A stretch of 64,000 bases of DNA from Gleimia europaea ACS-120-V-Col10b (GTDB lineage: Bacteria > Actinomycetota > Actinomycetes > Actinomycetales > Actinomycetaceae). A model generated the notes under the pieces. The model had not been told where the DNA came from. It did no database searches and saw only the letters and a list, made by a program, of their open reading frames with translations. The stretch is from the NCBI RefSeq assembly GCF_000411155.1, contig NZ_KE150267.1, positions 62,001 to 126,000 on the forward strand, in the 5' to 3' direction. A program made the position numbers and the translations under genes. Positions 63,301-64,000 of the stretch are shown in pieces; position 1 is the stretch's first letter, and the number at the start of each line of letters is the position of its first letter.

Positions 63301-64000
63301 GGCTAACCGTAGTTGGATGCACCGGTTCGATGTCAGGTCCGTACTCCGCGGCTTCCTCATACCTGGTACAGGCGCGAGGAGTGGACCTGGACACGGGGCG
63401 CACGCGCACTTGGAACGTGATGATGGATCTTGGGCCCGGCTCATTTGGTGCGCTATGGCGCTATATTGACGCGCGAAAGCTTGATGCGGTGCTATTCTCG
63501 CACCTGCACGCCGACCACGTGGGTGACGTCATTTCGTTGCAGGTACACAGGCGCTGGTATCCCACCGGACCGCTTCCGCCCCTGTTGCTTGCGGGGCCGG
63601 AAGGGCTGATGGGCCGGGTGCGCGGCATCGACGGGTACGCGCCTGACGAGACGTTTGAACAAGAGTTCGTGCCCGTGCAACTGGCCGACCGTGAGCCGCT
63701 CCAAATCGGGCCCCTCACCATCACGCCATACGCGGCCAATCACACGGTGCCCGCGTTTGGATTCCGCGTAGAAGGCCCCTCGGAGGGGGACTCCTCCAGC
63801 CGCGTGGAGCTTGCCTACACCGGCGACACGGACACCTGCGACAGCATCCAGGAAATGGCCAACGGCGTGAGCTTGCTTTTGTCGGAAGCTGGATTCACCC
63901 GCGCCGACACCGCCCGAGGCATACACCTAACGGGTGGGAGAGCTGCGAAAATCGCGTGCGAGGCAGGCGTGGAATCGCTTGTCCTCACCCACATCCAGCC
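63297..64000 (+). CDS. Metallo-beta-lactamase-fold hydrolase (3' end outside window)
   Basis: Starts with TTG at 63297 overlapping the murI stop; 234 codons are visible and the frame is open at the edge. The zinc motif FSHLHADHVGD is near residue 63, a later ANHTVP histidine and the TGDTDTCDS aspartate follow. The layout matches the RNase Z/cyclic-phosphodiesterase-like MBL proteins that follow murI in Actinobacteria and precede rph. Exact substrate unknown. Confidence 0.88.
   Translation, partial: MRLTVVGCTGSMSGPYSAASSYLVQARGVDLDTGRTRTWNVMMDLGPGSFGALWRYIDARKLDAVLFSHLHADHVGDVISLQVHRRWYPTGPLPPLLLAGPEGLMGRVRGIDGYAPDETFEQEFVPVQLADREPLQIGPLTITPYAANHTVPAFGFRVEGPSEGDSSSRVELAYTGDTDTCDSIQEMANGVSLLLSEAGFTRADTARGIHLTGGRAAKIACEAGVESLVLTHIQ

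Overview
The window reads as chromosome of a fermentative, medium-GC actinomycete, most like the Actinomycetaceae (Trueperella, Arcanobacterium, Actinomyces). This is inferred from gene families and gene order, not from any search. The pointers are the eno-ftsB-DUF501-ppx order, DUF3039, DUF2017 next to clpS and murI, fdxA next to dapC, a short cis-prenyltransferase beside hlyIII, pyruvate formate-lyase, many GTG and TTG starts, and many starts with no Shine-Dalgarno but a TAnnnT box exactly 6 nt upstream, which suggests leaderless transcripts. No rRNA, CRISPR array or intact prophage was seen, and there is one tRNA.

Layout. 1-20033 is core: the eno end, ftsB, DUF501, ppx, nhaA, a tRNA with UAA anticodon, a Bax-inhibitor-1 protein, an FKBP, msrA, an AI-2E permease, greA, hlyIII/uppS, the pyruvate formate-lyase genes, xseA-xseB-pfkB, ispH, rmuC and ychF. 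The formate-lyase is split: the body lacks the glycyl-radical domain, which is a separate 83-residue gene just downstream, followed by pflA. 20054-20916 is a decayed DNA methyltransferase.

21021-32478 is visibly richer in A+T and looks acquired. It carries an FTR1/P19-type iron uptake system: FTR1 permease, P19-like lipoprotein, DUF2318 membrane protein, three FtsX/MacB-type permeases and two ATPases. A flavin module (FMN-binding lipoprotein plus ApbE) and a DUF4418 protein are inserted. Two good DtxR/IdeR-type boxes sit at the two main promoters, so iron control is likely. An IS3-type remnant lies inside, and the methyltransferase wreck borders it.

32725-41413 holds a methyltransferase, an NADPH-FMN reductase family protein and two sugar or polyol operons on the minus strand: dehydrogenase-SorC regulator-deoC-ribulokinase, and FGGY kinase-GpsA-like dehydrogenase. 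42072-48267 is a peptide ABC transporter with a fused double ATPase. 48402-48733 is an 83-bp tandem repeat array, with a related inverted two-copy array at 59531-59696.

48864-64000 is again core: a PH-like protein, typA, a small SH3-like protein, fdxA-dapC, gltA, maf, a DUF885 peptidase, HU, nagB, DUF3039, pncB, clpS, DUF2017, murI and the start of a metallo-beta-lactamase-fold hydrolase cut by the window end.
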